DNA from: Rhizobium sp. RM
GTDB lineage: Bacteria; Pseudomonadota; Alphaproteobacteria; Rhizobiales; Rhizobiaceae
Length of the DNA stretch: 64,000 nucleotides
Direction of reading: 5' to 3'
NCBI RefSeq assembly: GCF_013390595.1
Contig: NZ_JACAWV010000022.1
Coordinates: 744,001 to 808,000, forward strand
Below are positions 44,959 to 57,243 of this stretch, in pieces (within the stretch, counting starts at the first letter, position 1; each line of letters starts with the position of its first letter). Position numbers and translations under genes: made by a program. Below the pieces are notes generated by a model that searched no databases, was not told the DNA's origin, and worked only from the letters and a program-made list of their open reading frames with translations.

Positions 44959-45861
44959 TCAAGAGTAACGCTGCACCAGGTGATCCTCAAACACGTGCCG
45001 GATGGTTCGCCGCGACCATTCGGCAAGCTCCCCACTCCTGTCGCGATGGGCTGCAAGCGTAATCAGTGCCTTCCACAGCGCCCATCCGCGTCCGCGCTGC
45101 CATACCGCTTCATTGAGACCCAGCGCGGTATGGAAGACTGCGCGGCTCTCATGATCGAGCACGTTCCACGCCAGAATGAGATCGGACGACGGATCGCCAA
45201 CGCCGGAACTGCCAAAGTCGATCACGGCCGCCAGGCGATTGTTGCTGACCAGCAAATTGCCCTCGGCGATATCGCCATGGACCCAGACCGGCTTTTCCTG
45301 CCAATGACTGGAAAGCGCAAGCTCCCAAACCTCGCGCGCCAGCGTCGGATCAACCTCATCCTGGAGCGCCAACATTGCCAGTCGCGCCTCATCATCGTAG
45401 ACGCTGAGCGAACCGCCCCGATGAAAATTGTGATCCCCGGCAGGTGGCCCATTGGAAGCGTCAATGGCATGCAAGGCGATCAGGAAACTCGCAACGTCAT
45501 CGGCGAGCACCGACAGATCGACGCGGCCTAGACATTGGACAAGCGGATCGCCTTCAAGCCACGCGTAGATCGACCAGGGATATGGATATCCCTCCCCAGG
45601 CTCACCGCGCGCCAGTGGCACCGGAATGGGGACCGGCAAAGCGCTCGCCAGTTTCGGCAACCAGACATGCTCTTTTTCGATCTGAGGAACGTAACGTGCA
45701 GCACTCGGCATCCGCACCAGCATCGTTTCCCCAAGCCGGAAGCTGCGATTGTCCCAGCCGCCATGATCGACCGGACGAACAGGCATATCCGCCCATTGGG
45801 GAAACTGGTCTGCGACAAGGGCAACGACCTGCTCCGAGGAAACCCAAAGGCGGTCATCCAT
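44959..45861 (-). CDS. Aminoglycoside phosphotransferase (APH) family protein
   Basis: A 300-residue kinase of the APH/choline kinase fold. The catalytic loop is VWVHGDIAEGNLLVSN (Asp and Asn) and the metal-binding loop VIDFGSSGVGDPSSDLI. Many chromosomal APH-like proteins are not antibiotic-resistance enzymes but phosphorylate small molecules such as amino sugars or homoserine, and this gene is unlinked to resistance genes. It lies 6 bases downstream of ligA on the same strand. Confidence 0.9.
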   Translation of the reverse strand: MDDRLWVSSEQVVALVADQFPQWADMPVRPVDHGGWDNRSFRLGETMLVRMPSAARYVPQIEKEHVWLPKLASALPVPIPVPLARGEPGEGYPYPWSIYAWLEGDPLVQCLGRVDLSVLADDVASFLIALHAIDASNGPPAGDHNFHRGGSLSVYDDEARLAMLALQDEVDPTLAREVWELALSSHWQEKPVWVHGDIAEGNLLVSNNRLAAVIDFGSSGVGDPSSDLILAWNVLDHESRAVFHTALGLNEAVWQRGRGWALWKALITLAAHRDRSGELAEWSRRTIRHVFEDHLVQRYS

Positions 45862-45867
45862 CGGTGT

Positions 45868-48072
<2,205 letters not shown>

Positions 48073-48092
48073 TTAGCCGAAACAGAATACAA

Positions 48093-48128
48093 GCAAAACA
48101 GTTTTGCCTCGCCGCCCACAGCGGCGAG
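48093..48128 (-). terminator. Tandem hairpins after recN
   Basis: Two hairpins sit side by side: CTCGCCGC, CCACA, GCGGCGAG (48108-48128, just after the recN stop codon) and the palindrome GCAAAAC-A-GTTTTGC (48093-48107). On the minus strand the GC stem is followed by the second stem rather than a T-run. It may be a terminator or an mRNA-end hairpin before ligA. Confidence 0.45.
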
Positions 48129-49802
48129 CTAGTCCTTTGCAGCCAGAAGGCGTGCCGCCGCCGCCCTCGCCTCGTCTGTCACCGAGGCACCGGCCAACAT
48201 GCGGGCAATTTCTTCCGTACGGTGCTCCGGCTGCATGGTGGCAACCCGGGTGGCAATGCGCTCGCTGCCGTCGCCGGACGGCCCCTTGGAGATCAAAAGG
48301 TGCGTTACGGCACGCGCGGCAACCTGCGGCGCGTGGGTAACCGAAAGCACCTGCACCGTTTTCGACAACCGACGAAGCCGTTGGCCAATCGCATCAGCAA
48401 CAGCACCACCCACGCCGGTATCGATTTCGTCGAAGACAAGCGTTGGCGCCGAGCCACGATCGGCAAGCGCCACCTTCAATGCCAGGAGGAAGCGGGACAA
48501 TTCACCGCCGGAAGCCACCTTCATGATCGGCCCGGGACGCGTACCAGGATTGGTTTGAACCTGGAACTCCACAGTATCGATGCCGTCGGCCGTCGCCTGC
48601 TGCGCATCGGAAGCAACCTCGACGGAGAAACGTGCCCGTTCGAGCTTCAGCGCAGGCAATTCCGCCATAACGGCCTCAGACAGCGAACCGGCAGCCTTGT
48701 GTCGCTTCTCCGACAAAGCCGTGGCGGCATTATCGAACGCGGCCTTCACAACACCGAGATTGGCTTCCAGCTTGCCAAGCTGTTCTTCACCAGCATCGAG
48801 ATCGGCAAGGTCAGCCACCATGCGTTCGGCGAGCGCCGGCAGGTCTGCCACCGCGACATTGTACTTGCGGCCTGCGGCACGCAGCGCAAACAGGCGTTCT
48901 TCGACACGCTCCAACTCGCGTGGGTCGAACTCTGTACGCCGGAGCGCTGCTTCCACTTCCATTTGTGCGTTGGAGAGGCTGTCGAGCGCCGCGTCCATCA
49001 ATTGCACGGTTTCTTCAAGCAAACCTGGAGCCTCATGGCTCTTGCGCTCCAGCCGCCGCATCATCGAAGCGATCATCGGAACAGGCGAGGCATTGCCGTT
49101 CAGGAACTCGCTTGCCTCGGCAATATCTCCGGCAATGCGCTCTGACTTCTGCATCACGGCACGGCGTTCAGCCAGTTCGTCCTCTTCGCCATCACGCGGC
49201 GACAGGCCCTCGAGTTCTTCAACGGAGGCTCGCAGATAGTCCGCTTCGCGGGCTGCAGCCTCTACCTTTGCACGGTGGGTCTTCAGTGAGCGATCAGCGT
49301 CCTTCCAGGTTCGGTAGAGGCCCTGAACGGTCCGCACCTCATCTCCCAGCATCGCAAAGGCGTCCAGAAGCGCGCGATGCGCATCGGTATCGACGAGCGC
49401 GCGATCATCATGCTGCCCGTGAATCTCAACGAGTGTCTGGCCGAGCTGGCGCATCATCTGCACGCTCACGGCCTGATCATTGACGTAAGCCTTGGTACGT
49501 CCGTCAGAGGATTGCACCCGACGGAAAATCAGGTCGCCATCGTCATCCAGGCCATTTTCCCGCAGCAGCGCGCGGGCGGGATGGTTCTGTGGCACTTCGA
49601 AGCTCGCCGTGACCTGGCCCTTCTCTTCGCCATGGCGAACCAGTCCGCCATCACCACGACCACCAAGGGCCAGAGACAGACTGTCGAGAAGAATCGACTT
49701 TCCGGCGCCGGTTTCCCCCGTCAACACGGAAAGGCCCGCCTCAAAACCGAGGTCGAGCCTTTCAATCAGAACGATATCGCGAATCGAGAGCTGGACCAGC
49801 AT
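48129..49802 (-). CDS. recN: DNA repair protein RecN
   Basis: A 557-residue SMC-like ATPase for double-strand break repair. Walker A is GETGAGKSILLDSLSLAL (about residues 29-46), followed by two long coiled coils, and the C-terminal ABC signature (ASGGELSRFLLALKVA) and Walker B LVFDEIDTGVGG. A GATAGGG site lies before the ATG at 49802. It starts 15 bases after bamD. No SOS box was recognised near it. Confidence 0.96.
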   Translation of the reverse strand: MLVQLSIRDIVLIERLDLGFEAGLSVLTGETGAGKSILLDSLSLALGGRGDGGLVRHGEEKGQVTASFEVPQNHPARALLRENGLDDDGDLIFRRVQSSDGRTKAYVNDQAVSVQMMRQLGQTLVEIHGQHDDRALVDTDAHRALLDAFAMLGDEVRTVQGLYRTWKDADRSLKTHRAKVEAAAREADYLRASVEELEGLSPRDGEEDELAERRAVMQKSERIAGDIAEASEFLNGNASPVPMIASMMRRLERKSHEAPGLLEETVQLMDAALDSLSNAQMEVEAALRRTEFDPRELERVEERLFALRAAGRKYNVAVADLPALAERMVADLADLDAGEEQLGKLEANLGVVKAAFDNAATALSEKRHKAAGSLSEAVMAELPALKLERARFSVEVASDAQQATADGIDTVEFQVQTNPGTRPGPIMKVASGGELSRFLLALKVALADRGSAPTLVFDEIDTGVGGAVADAIGQRLRRLSKTVQVLSVTHAPQVAARAVTHLLISKGPSGDGSERIATRVATMQPEHRTEEIARMLAGASVTDEARAAAARLLAAKD

Positions 49803-49817
49803 GGTCTATGCCCTATC

Positions 49818-50660
49818 TCAAGCGCCAATCAGTTTCTTGCCGGCACGCGAAATCCAGGAGCCCTTGTTTTCACGCGGCTCAACCCCGCCGTTTTTCAGCA
49901 GCTTGAAGGAATCAGCATACCACTGGCTGTCTGGATAATTGTTGCCGAGAACGGCTGCAGCCGTCTGTGCCTCGTCGACCAGACCCATCGCAAAATAGGC
50001 TTCCGTCAGACGCGCCAGAGCTTCTTCGATCTGGTTGGTGTTCTGGTACTGCTCCACAACAATGCGGAAGCGCGAAATCGCCGCCAGATATTCCTTGCGT
50101 TCCAGATAATAACGGCCGACCTGCATTTCGCGGCCTGCAAGCTGGTCGCGTGCGAAACGGATCTTTGCCTGGGCGTCAGCGACATATTCCGAATCGGGAT
50201 AGTCGTTCACCACCTTGCTCATCGCCTCAACGGTACGCTGGGCAGCGCGCTGGTCCTGCGTGACGTCAGAAATCTGCTTCGAATAGGCAAGACCGATCAT
50301 GTACTGAACGTAAGCCGCATCCTTGGAACGCGGATACTGGCGCAGGAAACGGCTACCGGCAGCAATCGCCACGTCGTTCTTGCTCTGACGCGTGGCAATG
50401 AACGTCTGCATGACAAGTGCCTTCTGGCCCCATTCCGTGAACGGATATTGCTTGTCGATCGCCTCGAACTTGCGAGAGGCTTCGGTCATGTTACCGGCGT
50501 TCATGTTGGCAAGACCCTGCTTGTACAGAACATCCGGCGGATCGGTTTCCATGCCGAGTTTGGTGATGTCGATATCCGGATCGGACTGGCAGGCCGTAAC
50601 CGCCACGCTGGCGCCGACCAACATCAACGACACCGCGATTCCGCGCATCGTACTCTTCAT
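49818..50660 (-). CDS. bamD: BamD, outer membrane assembly lipoprotein
   Basis: About 280 residues. The N-terminus is a lipoprotein signal peptide (MKSTMRGIAVSLMLVG...VTAC), with cysteine as the lipid-modified residue followed by QSDP. The rest is TPR repeats typical of BamD/YfiO (KFEAIDKQYPFTEWGQKA, SRFLRQYPRSKDAAYVQY, DYPDSEYVADA). BamD is the essential lipoprotein of the Bam complex that inserts outer-membrane proteins. The ATG at 50660 is chosen because it gives the best signal peptide; 50684 is also possible. First gene of the bamD-recN-ligA group. Confidence 0.93.
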   Translation of the reverse strand: MKSTMRGIAVSLMLVGASVAVTACQSDPDIDITKLGMETDPPDVLYKQGLANMNAGNMTEASRKFEAIDKQYPFTEWGQKALVMQTFIATRQSKNDVAIAAGSRFLRQYPRSKDAAYVQYMIGLAYSKQISDVTQDQRAAQRTVEAMSKVVNDYPDSEYVADAQAKIRFARDQLAGREMQVGRYYLERKEYLAAISRFRIVVEQYQNTNQIEEALARLTEAYFAMGLVDEAQTAAAVLGNNYPDSQWYADSFKLLKNGGVEPRENKGSWISRAGKKLIGA

Positions 50661-51004
50661 TGCACCAGACCCTACATGCTTCATTCGACAGTTCCCACTT
50701 CCCGCGCAAATACATAAGCATCGGCTTTGTATTGGCGTTCTAGCCATAAAAGCATCCGCAGGGCAACGCAATGATGACGCATTAACGCATTTTTATGGCA
50801 TTGGAGCGCCCTGCAACCATTTGAACGCACAAAGGATGCCGTAAATCCCGCAATCGATACGACCTGTGTTGTGAAAATCGAATCCGACTTTTCGACGGCA
50901 AATACGAATATCGCCGTTACTGCAGCGAGTTACAGGTCCGGCAAAGAAAAAAGCCGCCCCAGTTTATGGAGCGGCTTTTCCGTCAATTGATGCTGCAAAC
51001 TGGC
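50661..51004. other. bamD upstream region
   Basis: A 344-base interval between the lpxC stop and bamD start. It holds the lpxC terminator and the bamD promoter region. No other gene is seen. Confidence 0.6.
50946..50979 (-). terminator. Terminator after lpxC
   Basis: On the minus strand AAGCCGCTCC, loop, GGGGCGGCTT runs into six T's. It lies 25 bases past the lpxC stop codon and closes the lpxC transcript. Confidence 0.85.
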
Positions 51005-51964
51005 TTATGCAGACCAGGGTGCGAATTCCGGCATGTTGACAGCAACGAACTCGCGAGCGCGAACCATCTGGCTGCGCGCTGCAGGTGCCTCAACAATTTC
51101 ATAGGCAGAGCGATCACTCAAAAGAGCCTTCAATGCGTTGGCATTGACCTTGTGGCCTCCGCGGTAGGAGCGGTAGCAACCGATGAACTGTGCGCCGGCG
51201 AGCGCCAGATCGCCAACGGCATCCAGCGTCTTGTGGCGGACGAACTCGTCCTTCGCGTAACGCAGGCCTTCCATGTTGATGACCGTGTTGTCGTCGGAGA
51301 TGACGACCGAATTCTCAAGCGAGGAACCAAGCGCATAACCGGCAGCCCAGAGCCGCTCGACGTCACGCATGAAACCAAAGGTCCGTGCACGGGACAATTC
51401 ATTCTTGAAGCTCTCAGCCGTCAGGTCACCCTTCCAGGACTGCTTGCCAATCAGCGGCGTATCGAAATCGATGTCCACTTCGAATCGCGTGCCGTCATAC
51501 GGACGGAACTCAGCCCAGGATGCACCGGCATCGATACGGACAGGCTTCGTCACACGAATGTAACGGCGCTTCACACCGAGATTCTTGACGCCAACCGCTT
51601 CGATCGCTTCAATGAAGGGCGCAGAGCTGCCATCCATGATCGGAACTTCCGGACCATCAACCTCGACAACGAGATTGTCGATGCCCATGGCATAGATAGC
51701 CGCCATGACGTGCTCGATCGTCGCCACTGACTGGGATAGCGAACGACCAAGCACGGTGCACAGGTCGGTATTGCCGACATTGGAAGAAACCGCCTTCAAC
51801 TCCGTTACACTGCCATTCTCATGGAGGCGGTGAAACACGATGCCCGTTCCGGCTTCTGCCGGCTGGAAGGTCATCGAAACCGGATTGCCGGAATGCACGC
51901 CAATGCCTTTAAGCTGAACAGCATTTGCGATGGTTGTCTGAAATCCGAGCAGTCCGATAGTCAT
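51005..51964 (-). CDS. lpxC: UDP-3-O-acyl-N-acetylglucosamine deacetylase
   Basis: A 319-residue zinc metalloenzyme that catalyses the committed step of lipid A synthesis. The zinc histidine region TIEHVMAAIYAMGIDN is near residues 83-98; the second site reads HKTLDAVGDLALAG, and the catalytic GYALGSSLENSVV segment is present. The ATG at 51964 (with AAGG upstream) is chosen; the frame extends to 52027. It is downstream of ftsZ, separated by a strong terminator, with a perfect CtrA-type box in between. Confidence 0.97.
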   Translation of the reverse strand: MTIGLLGFQTTIANAVQLKGIGVHSGNPVSMTFQPAEAGTGIVFHRLHENGSVTELKAVSSNVGNTDLCTVLGRSLSQSVATIEHVMAAIYAMGIDNLVVEVDGPEVPIMDGSSAPFIEAIEAVGVKNLGVKRRYIRVTKPVRIDAGASWAEFRPYDGTRFEVDIDFDTPLIGKQSWKGDLTAESFKNELSRARTFGFMRDVERLWAAGYALGSSLENSVVISDDNTVINMEGLRYAKDEFVRHKTLDAVGDLALAGAQFIGCYRSYRGGHKVNANALKALLSDRSAYEIVEAPAARSQMVRAREFVAVNMPEFAPWSA

Positions 51965-52147
51965 GCGTATGTGCCTTGTTTTATGAACCGCGCCGATGGC
52001 AGCGCCGCTCCTGTTTTCGCCGGTCATTCACGACCGGAAGCATCAGTAAAATCCTTTACCCAGGTTCATACATACGCACATGTAGGTCTAAGAACAAATC
52101 ACTGTTCGTTTCGGATTGTTACAAGACTAAATCATTGAAAAAATGAA

Positions 52148-52162
52148 TTAATTTACCGTTAA
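52148..52162. promoter_or_regulatory. CtrA-type box TTAA-N7-TTAA upstream of lpxC
   Basis: TTAATTTACCGTTAA matches the CtrA consensus TTAA-N7-TTAA exactly. It lies between the ftsZ terminator and the lpxC start, 184 bases upstream of the lpxC ATG. CtrA is the alphaproteobacterial cell-cycle response regulator; binding here is predicted only. Confidence 0.5.
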
Positions 52163-52172
52163 AAGCGTCACC

Positions 52173-52206
52173 AAAACAAAAAGCCCGGACCTTGCGATCC
52201 GGGCTT
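52173..52206 (-). terminator. Terminator after ftsZ
   Basis: On the minus strand AAGCCCGGA, loop, TCCGGGCTT is followed by TTTGTTTT. It is about 25 bases past the ftsZ stop codon and ends the long division-gene transcript. Confidence 0.88.
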
Positions 52207-52231
52207 TTCTGACTGCGATAGAATCGTCAGC

Positions 52232-53977
52232 TCAGTTCGACTGGCGGCGCAGGAACGCCGGGATTTCGAGCTGATCGTCTTCGTGGTTGCTGGACGAAGC
52301 AGGCGTTGCACGGCCGTGATCGTCAAGCTGGCCACGACGTGGTGCGTAGAGGCTTGCTTCCGGCGAAAGCTGGCGGCGCGGCTGCGGAGCCATGCTCGGA
52401 GCATCCATCATGTCGGACGGAACTTCTTCTTCTTCGCGGCGGCCAAGCGAGTTGGTGATGCGCTTCAGAAGACCCATCGGGCCACGCTCTTCCTGTGCAG
52501 CAGGAGCGGCGTGCGCACGGTGATCCATCTCTGCCTTTACGACCGGAGGAAAGTCCTCGACCTTCGGCATACGGACAGGCTCAGGCTGACGGGCAACCGG
52601 AGCAGGCTCCTGGTAGACCGGAGCTTGCGGCTGCATGCGTGGTGCCGGTGCGGCGACCTGCTCAGGCGCATGATAGACAGGTGCCGGAGCGACAGGCGCT
52701 GGTGCGGCCTGCTGTACCGGAGCGGCCGGACGCAGGGCTGCGGGAGCTTCAGCCGGAGCGGATGCGAAAAGCTTGCTCTGCGGACGGAAGTCCTGAGCAG
52801 GCTGCTGCGTTGCAAAACCGAGTTCACGTTCCATTTCAGCTTCTGCCGAACGGATGGTCTGTGCGATCGGGTCTACGGCCTTCGGTGCCTGCGAGACTGC
52901 GGCAGGCTGAACTGCGGCCGGAGCCGGAGCAACGGCCGCCGAAGGACGGATAAGGGGCTTCGCAGCGGCTGCTGCACGCATGTCGGCGACGTTCTGCTCC
53001 ATCTGGCCAGGAACGCGGTCGATACCGGTCGCAACGACGGACACGCGGATGAGGCCTTCCAGAGCTTCGTCGAAGGTCGCGCCGAGAATGATGTTGGCGT
53101 CCGGATCGACTTCCTCGCGGATTCGGGTCGCAGCCTCGTCGACTTCGAACAGGGTAAGGTCGCGACCACCGGTGATGGAGATCAACAGGCCCTGTGCGCC
53201 CTTCATCGAGGTTTCGTCGAGCAGCGGGTTTGCAATTGCCGCTTCTGCAGCCTGCATTGCACGGCCCGGACCGGAAGCTTCACCGGTGCCCATCATTGCA
53301 CGGCCCATTTCGCGCATGACCGAGCGAACGTCAGCGAAGTCGAGGTTGATGAGACCTTCCTTCACCATCAGGTCGGTGATGCAGGCAACGCCGGAGTAGA
53401 GAACCTGGTCGGCCATGGCGAAGGCGTCAGCGAAAGTCGTCTTGTCGTTGGCAATACGGAAGAGGTTCTGGTTTGGAATGACGATCAGCGTGTCGACGGA
53501 CTTCTGCAGTTCCTCGATACCCTGCTCGGCAAGACGCATACGGCGACCGCCTTCGAAGTGGAAAGGCTTGGTGACGACGCCAACGGTCAGGATGCCCTTG
53601 TTGCGTGCGGCCTGCGCGACAACCGGAGCAGCACCCGTGCCGGTGCCACCACCCATACCGGCGGTGACGAAGCACATGTGCGTGCCGTTCAGGTGATCGA
53701 TGATCTCATCGATGCACTCTTCCGCAGCGGCGCGACCGACTTCCGGCTGGGAACCGGCGCCGAGACCTTCCGTGACATTGACGCCGAGCTGAATGACCCG
53801 GTCTGCCTTGGTCATGGTCAGGGCCTGCGCGTCTGTATTGGCAACGACGAAATCGACGCCCTGAAGACCGGCCGTGATCATGTTGTTGACAGCGTTACCG
53901 CCACCACCACCGACACCGAAAACGGTGATGCGTGGCTTCAGCTCGGTGATATCCGGCTTTTGCAGCTGTATCGTCAT
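52232..53977 (-). CDS. ftsZ: Cell division protein FtsZ
   Basis: A 581-residue tubulin-like GTPase that forms the Z ring. The GTP-binding loop is [10 protein letters not shown] at about 109-117, followed by NTDAQAL and the synergy loop DFADVRSVM. The C-terminal 260 residues are a long, Ala/Pro/Gln-rich linker, much longer than in E. coli and typical of rhizobia, and it ends with the conserved peptide [12 protein letters not shown] that binds FtsA and other partners. The ATG has GAAGGA upstream. Last gene of the division operon. Confidence 0.97.
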   Translation of the reverse strand: MTIQLQKPDITELKPRITVFGVGGGGGNAVNNMITAGLQGVDFVVANTDAQALTMTKADRVIQLGVNVTEGLGAGSQPEVGRAAAEECIDEIIDHLNGTHMCFVTAGMGGGTGTGAAPVVAQAARNKGILTVGVVTKPFHFEGGRRMRLAEQGIEELQKSVDTLIVIPNQNLFRIANDKTTFADAFAMADQVLYSGVACITDLMVKEGLINLDFADVRSVMREMGRAMMGTGEASGPGRAMQAAEAAIANPLLDETSMKGAQGLLISITGGRDLTLFEVDEAATRIREEVDPDANIILGATFDEALEGLIRVSVVATGIDRVPGQMEQNVADMRAAAAAKPLIRPSAAVAPAPAAVQPAAVSQAPKAVDPIAQTIRSAEAEMERELGFATQQPAQDFRPQSKLFASAPAEAPAALRPAAPVQQAAPAPVAPAPVYHAPEQVAAPAPRMQPQAPVYQEPAPVARQPEPVRMPKVEDFPPVVKAEMDHRAHAAPAAQEERGPMGLLKRITNSLGRREEEEVPSDMMDAPSMAPQPRRQLSPEASLYAPRRGQLDDHGRATPASSSNHEDDQLEIPAFLRRQSN

Positions 53978-54068
53978 TTTACCATTCCTTCTTTCTCTGG
54001 CCGCATCGCCCCGCTGGCCGATTCTTGAAAACTCAACTCGAAAACCTCCGGCATTGCCTCGAGGCTAC

Positions 54069-55400
54069 TCAAAAACTCTCTTTCAACCATTGCCCAACCC
54101 GGGCTATCCGGCCGCTACCGCCGCCAAACGGCGAGAACATTCCGCCTTGTGCTGCATGAATTTCGATATCCGCGACCTGCGGATAAATCATCAATCCGCA
54201 AGCTGTAGAAAATGCTGGGCCCTTTGCCGCGACCGGAAGACCGGCAACGCCCATAGGGCGACCGATGCGAACGTTGCGGGCGAGGATACGCCGCGCCGTT
54301 TCCGGCAATCCCGTCAACTGGCTCGCACCGCCCGTCAGAACGACGCGCTTGCCAACGATGGGACTGAAACCGGACTTCTGGATACGATCACGGATCAATT
54401 CCAGCGTCTCTTCGATACGCGCCCGCACAATGCGGGTTACAAGTGCTCTTGAAACTTGCGATGGTTGATCGCGATCATCTTCGCCAATTGGCGGGATCGA
54501 AATCATGTCGCGCTCATCCGCGCCATTCAGCAATGCCGAACCATGCACCACCTTCAGTCTCTCCGCATCTTCGATTCGTGTCGAGAGGCCTCGTGCAAGA
54601 TCTGTCGTAACGTGATGACCGCCGAGCCCGATGGCGTCGGTATGAATGAGGCGACCTTCGGCAAAAACCGAGATCGTCGTGGTGCCACCGCCCATGTCGA
54701 TCGCCGCACAGCCAAGCTCAACTTCATCGTCAACCAGCGCGGCCAAGCCGCTGGCATAAGGCGTCGCGACGATGCCTTCCACCGACAGATGCGCGCGATT
54801 AACGCAGAGTTCGAGGTTCTTGAGTGCTGTGCGCTCGACAGTGACAACATGCATATCGACACCGAGCAGATCGCCGTACATCGACAAGGGGTCGCGAATG
54901 CCACGCTCGCCGTCCAGGGAATAACCCGTAGGCAGGGAGTGCAGGATCGCACGATCCTGACGCATGGACTGCTGGCTTGCAGCCACGAGCACCTTGCGCA
55001 AGTCGCTTGCTTCGACTTCCTGTCCGCCGAGATCGATGCTCGCGGTGTAGATATCGCTGGCCAGACGCCCTGCAGAAACGTTGACGATCAGGCTATCGAC
55101 GGTCAGACCTGCCATGCGTTCCGCCGCATCGACAGCAAGACGAATAACACCTTCCAGCGCATCGAGATCGGCGATGACGCCGGATTTCACACCGCGCGAA
55201 CGCTGATGACCGATACCGATAATCTCGACCTTGTGCGTACGACCGGGAAGGATTTCGCTTTCCTGGCGCGGTGTCAGCCGGCCGATCATGCACACGACTT
55301 TGGTGGAACCAATATCGAGCACCGAAACGATGTGGCTGCGCTTGGAGGAAAGCGGCTTCAGGCGAGGCAGGCCGAAATGGGAAGAACCGAAAAAGCTCAT
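54069..55400 (-). CDS. ftsA: Cell division protein FtsA
   Basis: A 443-residue actin-like ATPase that links FtsZ to the membrane. Motifs: VSVLDIGSTKVVCMIGR (phosphate 1), CAAIDMGGGTTTISVF (phosphate 2) and the adenosine motif VVLTGGASQLTGL. The C-terminus ends RIARVGQWLKESF, the amphipathic membrane-targeting helix. The frame is open to 55640, but the ATG at 55400 overlaps ftsQ by 4 bases, which is the usual coupling in this operon. Confidence 0.96.
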   Translation of the reverse strand: MSFFGSSHFGLPRLKPLSSKRSHIVSVLDIGSTKVVCMIGRLTPRQESEILPGRTHKVEIIGIGHQRSRGVKSGVIADLDALEGVIRLAVDAAERMAGLTVDSLIVNVSAGRLASDIYTASIDLGGQEVEASDLRKVLVAASQQSMRQDRAILHSLPTGYSLDGERGIRDPLSMYGDLLGVDMHVVTVERTALKNLELCVNRAHLSVEGIVATPYASGLAALVDDEVELGCAAIDMGGGTTTISVFAEGRLIHTDAIGLGGHHVTTDLARGLSTRIEDAERLKVVHGSALLNGADERDMISIPPIGEDDRDQPSQVSRALVTRIVRARIEETLELIRDRIQKSGFSPIVGKRVVLTGGASQLTGLPETARRILARNVRIGRPMGVAGLPVAAKGPAFSTACGLMIYPQVADIEIHAAQGGMFSPFGGGSGRIARVGQWLKESF

Positions 55401-56329
55401 GTATTCTTCTCCGCTTTCTTGAGAGCTTTCGTCCGCGCCTCTACCGCCGCCTGACGGCGTTCGGCAGCACCTTCGGTCAGTTGAACGGTCGTACGGTCCG
55501 GCAGGCGCAGGTCGACAGCGGCGACATCGCGAGACAGAACCTTTTCTTCCAGATCGAGCCGCGCCAGAAGTTGCAGCGCCTTTGGCACGTTTTCTTCCGG
55601 CAGCTTGATAACGATGCCGTTGTCGAGATGCAGATCCCAACGACGACCGGCAATCCGCACATAGGCGCGTACGCGGTTGCGAATTTCAGGCCAGTCGGCG
55701 AGCTTGTCGACGAAACCGGCGGCACCCGTTTCCGCATCGCGCCCGACGAACAGCGGCAGAGAGGCGAATTTGTTGTCACGCAGCGGCGCGATCACGCTGC
55801 CGCTTTTTTCGATCAGCGACAGTTCCGAGCCGTGCTGCCAGATGCCAAAGGCCTGGCGCTCCTTCAGGCGAACCTCGATGGTCTTCGGGTAAACCTTGCG
55901 GACATCGACATCCTCGACCCAGGGCAGTTGCGCCAGCTTGCGGCGCGCAGCATCGATATCGAGCGCGATCAGCGACGTGCTGCCATCGAGACCGAGCAAC
56001 TGGAAGATATCGATCTCGGAGGTCTGCAGGTTACCGGAAACCTTCACGTCCTCAACCGCGAAACCCGCCGCCGAGGTGGTCGCCTGGGTCACGATATTCG
56101 TGTGCCCGCCAAGCGACATGCCGTAGAGGCCCGTCGCGGCATAAAAGGCAATCGCGGAAACCGTGCCGGTATGGGCCGGAATATGAATACGTCCAGAAGC
56201 GAGGCTGACGCAGAAGCGCACGATGCGACGCAGCGGACGCGGCAGAACCATGCGATCGTCGGCATTCGCCGGCGCCATAACCTGCTCGCGCTTTCTTGCC
56301 GTCGACTTTTTACCGGTCACCGCAAACAC
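55397..56329 (-). CDS. ftsQ: Cell division protein FtsQ
   Basis: About 310 residues. A cytoplasmic N-terminus is followed by a membrane segment ([20 protein letters not shown]), then the POTRA domain ([20 protein letters not shown]) and the FtsQ domain in the periplasm, where it recruits FtsL/FtsB and controls septal peptidoglycan synthesis. The frame starts at 56350, but a GTG at 56329 has a perfectly spaced GGAGGA six bases upstream and is preferred. It overlaps ddlB at its start and ftsA at its end, so the three are translationally coupled. Confidence 0.93.
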   Translation of the reverse strand: MFAVTGKKSTARKREQVMAPANADDRMVLPRPLRRIVRFCVSLASGRIHIPAHTGTVSAIAFYAATGLYGMSLGGHTNIVTQATTSAAGFAVEDVKVSGNLQTSEIDIFQLLGLDGSTSLIALDIDAARRKLAQLPWVEDVDVRKVYPKTIEVRLKERQAFGIWQHGSELSLIEKSGSVIAPLRDNKFASLPLFVGRDAETGAAGFVDKLADWPEIRNRVRAYVRIAGRRWDLHLDNGIVIKLPEENVPKALQLLARLDLEEKVLSRDVAAVDLRLPDRTTVQLTEGAAERRQAAVEARTKALKKAEKNT

Positions 56330-57243
56330 GAAGCGTCCTCCACCATCCAACGGACAAGTTCACCAAAGGAACGGCCCGCGTGGGCCGCCATCTCAGGCAC
56401 CAGGGAGGTCGGCGTCATGCCAGGCTGGGTATTCACCTCGAGCCAGATAACTTCGCCATCTTCCGAAAAGCGATCGTCGTAACGGAAGTCAGAACGGCTA
56501 ACGCCACGGCACCCGATCGCCTGGTGTGCCATGACCGCCAATGTTTGAATTTTTTGGTAAATTTTCGGTGAAATTTCTGCCGGGATGACATGTTTTGAGC
56601 CACCAGCAGCGTATTTTGCATCGTAATCATAGAAATTGTGACCAAGCGGCACCACTTCGGTGACACCGAGCGCCTCGCCATCCATGACACCGCAGGTCAG
56701 TTCGCGACCGTGGACATAACGCTCGACCATCACCTGATCGCCATAACGCCATTCCGACGATGTCAGAACCTGTGGGGGGTGCGACTGATCTTCCTTGACG
56801 ATGACGACGCCGAAGCTGGAGCCCTCACGGACCGGCTTGACCACATATGGCGGCGGCAAGGGATGCTCGCTGGTGAAATCGAAGCGGTTCATTACACGCT
56901 CCTGGGCAACCGGAATACCGGCTGCGGCAGCAACCTTCTTGGCCTGCGCCTTGTCCATGGCAAGGGCGGACGCCAGCACGCCTGAGTGCGTGTAGGGAAT
57001 GGCGAGATATTCAAGAACGCCCTGAATGGTTCCGTCTTCACCGAAGGGCCCATGCAACGCGTTAAAAGCAACGTCCGGGCGCAGCGCGTCCAGCACCGCC
57101 GCGATGTCGCGACCGACATCAACGCGCGTGACCTTGTATCCCTCGCCTTCCAGTGCAAGCGCGCAAGCCTCCCCCGACGACAGGCTGACCGGCCGTTCGG
57201 AAGAAATACCACCCATAAGAACAGCTACGTGCTTGCCGCTCAT
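56317..57243 (-). CDS. ddlB: D-alanine--D-alanine ligase
   Basis: A 308-residue ATP-grasp enzyme making the D-Ala-D-Ala dipeptide for peptidoglycan. Signatures: [20 protein letters not shown], the segment [34 protein letters not shown] (ATP-binding) and [20 protein letters not shown]. The ATG at 57243 with GAGGG nearby is chosen over the longer frame. It starts the ddlB-ftsQ-ftsA-ftsZ run. Confidence 0.97.
   Translation of the reverse strand: MSGKHVAVLMGGISSERPVSLSSGEACALALEGEGYKVTRVDVGRDIAAVLDALRPDVAFNALHGPFGEDGTIQGVLEYLAIPYTHSGVLASALAMDKAQAKKVAAAAGIPVAQERVMNRFDFTSEHPLPPPYVVKPVREGSSFGVVIVKEDQSHPPQVLTSSEWRYGDQVMVERYVHGRELTCGVMDGEALGVTEVVPLGHNFYDYDAKYAAGGSKHVIPAEISPKIYQKIQTLAVMAHQAIGCRGVSRSDFRYDDRFSEDGEVIWLEVNTQPGMTPTSLVPEMAAHAGRSFGELVRWMVEDASCLR

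Noticed and set aside
52283-54028. 581-codon plus-strand open frame opposite ftsZ
   Set aside because: Arg/Cys-rich composition typical of the reverse frame of a highly expressed gene; FtsZ on the minus strand is certain.
56540-56580. AT-rich patch inside ddlB as a possible insertion or recombined segment
   Set aside because: The reading frame and conserved ddlB residues run through it unbroken; the richness is explained by Lys and Ile codons.
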